Shown: piece by piece, positions 63,314-64,000 of the stretch
Numbering within the stretch: the first letter of the stretch is position 1
How the letters are laid out: the number at the start of each line of letters is the position of its first letter
NCBI RefSeq assembly: GCF_008329525.1
Contig: NZ_NPKQ01000002.1
Span: forward strand, 1,240,001 to 1,304,000
Direction of reading: 5' to 3'
Source: Tardiphaga sp. P9-11
GTDB taxonomy: Bacteria > Pseudomonadota > Alphaproteobacteria > Rhizobiales > Xanthobacteraceae
Length of the DNA: 64,000 nt
The notes under the pieces: generated by a model
Told to the model about the DNA's origin: nothing
What the model saw: the letters and a program-made list of their open reading frames with translations, nothing else
Databases searched by the model: none
Position numbers and translations under genes: made by a program

Positions 63314-64000
63314 CTATCCAAATCCTTTGATCGCCGTCTTGATCGACGATGCTGCGTCATCGTAACCCGCCCACGCCTTGCTCTTCGCCAATAGCGCCGG
63401 GACGCTGCGCACGGTGAATTTCTTTGGATCGAGATCGTTGCGGAGTTGCGCCCAGGTCAGCGGCATCGATACCGTGGCACCCTTGCGTGCCCGCGGCGAC
63501 AGCACTGAGACCGCGGTCGACATCCGGTCATTGCGCAGATAATCGAGGAAGATCTTTCCGCCGCGCAGCTTCTTCGACATGTTGAGCAGATAGCGGTCCG
63601 GATCGTCGCTGGCCATCTTCTGGCACACGGCCTGTGCAAAGGCTTTTGCGGTCTTCCAGTCCACCTTTTCTTTCGCGCCATAGAGCAGCGGCACAACCAC
63701 GTGCAGGCCCTTACCGCCTGTGGTCTTGCAGAAACTCTCCATGCCAAGGCCTGACAGCCGCTCGCGCATCTCGCGCGCAGCGTCCATGACAGCGGCGAAT
63801 GCGACATCGGGCGCGGGATCGAGATCGAACACCAGACGGCCGGGCGTATCGGGCGCATCCGGCGCGCAATTCCACGGATGCAATTCGAGCCCGCCGATCT
63901 GCGCGACAGCCGCGAGGCCCTCGACGCGGTCGATCTGCAGGTAAGGCTTGCGGTCACCGGAGACCTTTACGAGCTCCAGCAGATTGGACGTGCCGGGCAT
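63314..64000 (-). CDS. ligD: LigD-type NHEJ polymerase domain protein (5' end cut off)
   Basis: C-terminal 228 residues of a DNA ligase D-like primase/polymerase that fills gaps during Ku-dependent end joining. Visible polymerase marks: LELHPWNC, the metal-binding [22 protein letters not shown] and [18 protein letters not shown], then [17 protein letters not shown](T)W. The frame continues past base 64000; the ATG at the edge is most likely internal, so any nuclease and ligase domains lie outside. A Ku gene is not in the window. If it is a complete LigD, POL is the last domain, as in Pseudomonas LigD. Confidence 0.88.
   Translation of the reverse strand: MPGTSNLLELVKVSGDRKPYLQIDRVEGLAAVAQIGGLELHPWNCAPDAPDTPGRLVFDLDPAPDVAFAAVMDAAREMRERLSGLGMESFCKTTGGKGLHVVVPLLYGAKEKVDWKTAKAFAQAVCQKMASDDPDRYLLNMSKKLRGGKIFLDYLRNDRMSTAVSVLSPRARKGATVSMPLTWAQLRNDLDPKKFTVRSVPALLAKSKAWAGYDDAASSIKTAIKGFG

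Overview
The window is GC-rich, densely coded DNA from an alphaproteobacterium. Protein style and gene content (a LivFGM-type aromatic transporter beside a fused aryl-CoA monooxygenase/reductase, pqqABCDE, a transaldolase-glucose-6-phosphate isomerase fusion, a GlgE/TreS/TreYZ locus, DUF3297, DUF3309 and DUF6894 proteins, palindromic intergenic repeats) fit the Bradyrhizobium / Rhodopseudomonas / Afipia group (Nitrobacteraceae). No rRNA, tRNA, CRISPR array, insertion sequence or phage gene was seen.

Region 1 (1-21.6 kb) is a large aromatic-acid catabolic locus. It holds the end of a branched-chain-type ABC transporter (livM-livG-livF), two paralogous cupins, an FAD hydroxylase, and a 783-residue fusion of a salicylyl-CoA-5-hydroxylase-like monooxygenase with an Old Yellow Enzyme reductase, the architecture of 2-aminobenzoyl-CoA monooxygenase/reductase. 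It also has a crotonase, an SDR, an AraC regulator, a class B flavin monooxygenase, two acyl-CoA dehydrogenase-fold proteins, an alpha/beta hydrolase, an acyl-CoA ligase, an opine-dehydrogenase-like enzyme, a 3-hydroxyacyl-CoA dehydrogenase, and a second ABC transporter of the nitrate/taurine type. The likely logic is uptake, CoA activation, oxygenation plus reduction of the ring, then beta-oxidation-like breakdown. An AT-rich near-palindrome close to CTTTAAGYTTAAAR sits in front of five transcription units of this locus, with a weaker sixth copy; it looks like the operator of one shared regulator not encoded in the window.

Region 2 (21.7-24.5 kb) has DUF3297, glutathione peroxidase and amidase genes, then about 670 bp without a convincing gene that carries nested inverted repeats.

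Region 3 (24.5-32.6 kb) is a PQQ locus: a di-haem cytochrome c, a secreted sorbosone-dehydrogenase-like PQQ sugar dehydrogenase, DUF6894, pqqA (26 residues) and its attenuator, pqqBCDE, and an overlapping proline-iminopeptidase-like gene. Region 4 (32.8-36.4 kb) has a chemoreceptor with a C-terminal PilZ domain, two exported proteins (one DsrE-like) and a small immunity-like orphan.

Region 5 (36.6-44.2 kb) is one co-directional sugar-phosphate operon: tal-pgi fusion, gnd, zwf, pgl, gntK and a HAD phosphatase. Region 6 (44.4-62.4 kb) is a complete alpha-glucan/trehalose module: GH15 and malQ on the minus strand, divergent from glgE, treS-maltokinase fusion, glgB, glgX, treZ and treY, with the later genes overlapping by stop/start. 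It combines glucan-building (TreS-Mak-GlgE-GlgB) and glucan-to-trehalose (GlgX-TreY-TreZ) routes. The window ends with a PHA-granule-associated protein, a DUF3309 peptide with a clear terminator, and the C-terminal polymerase domain of a LigD-type NHEJ protein that runs off the right edge.
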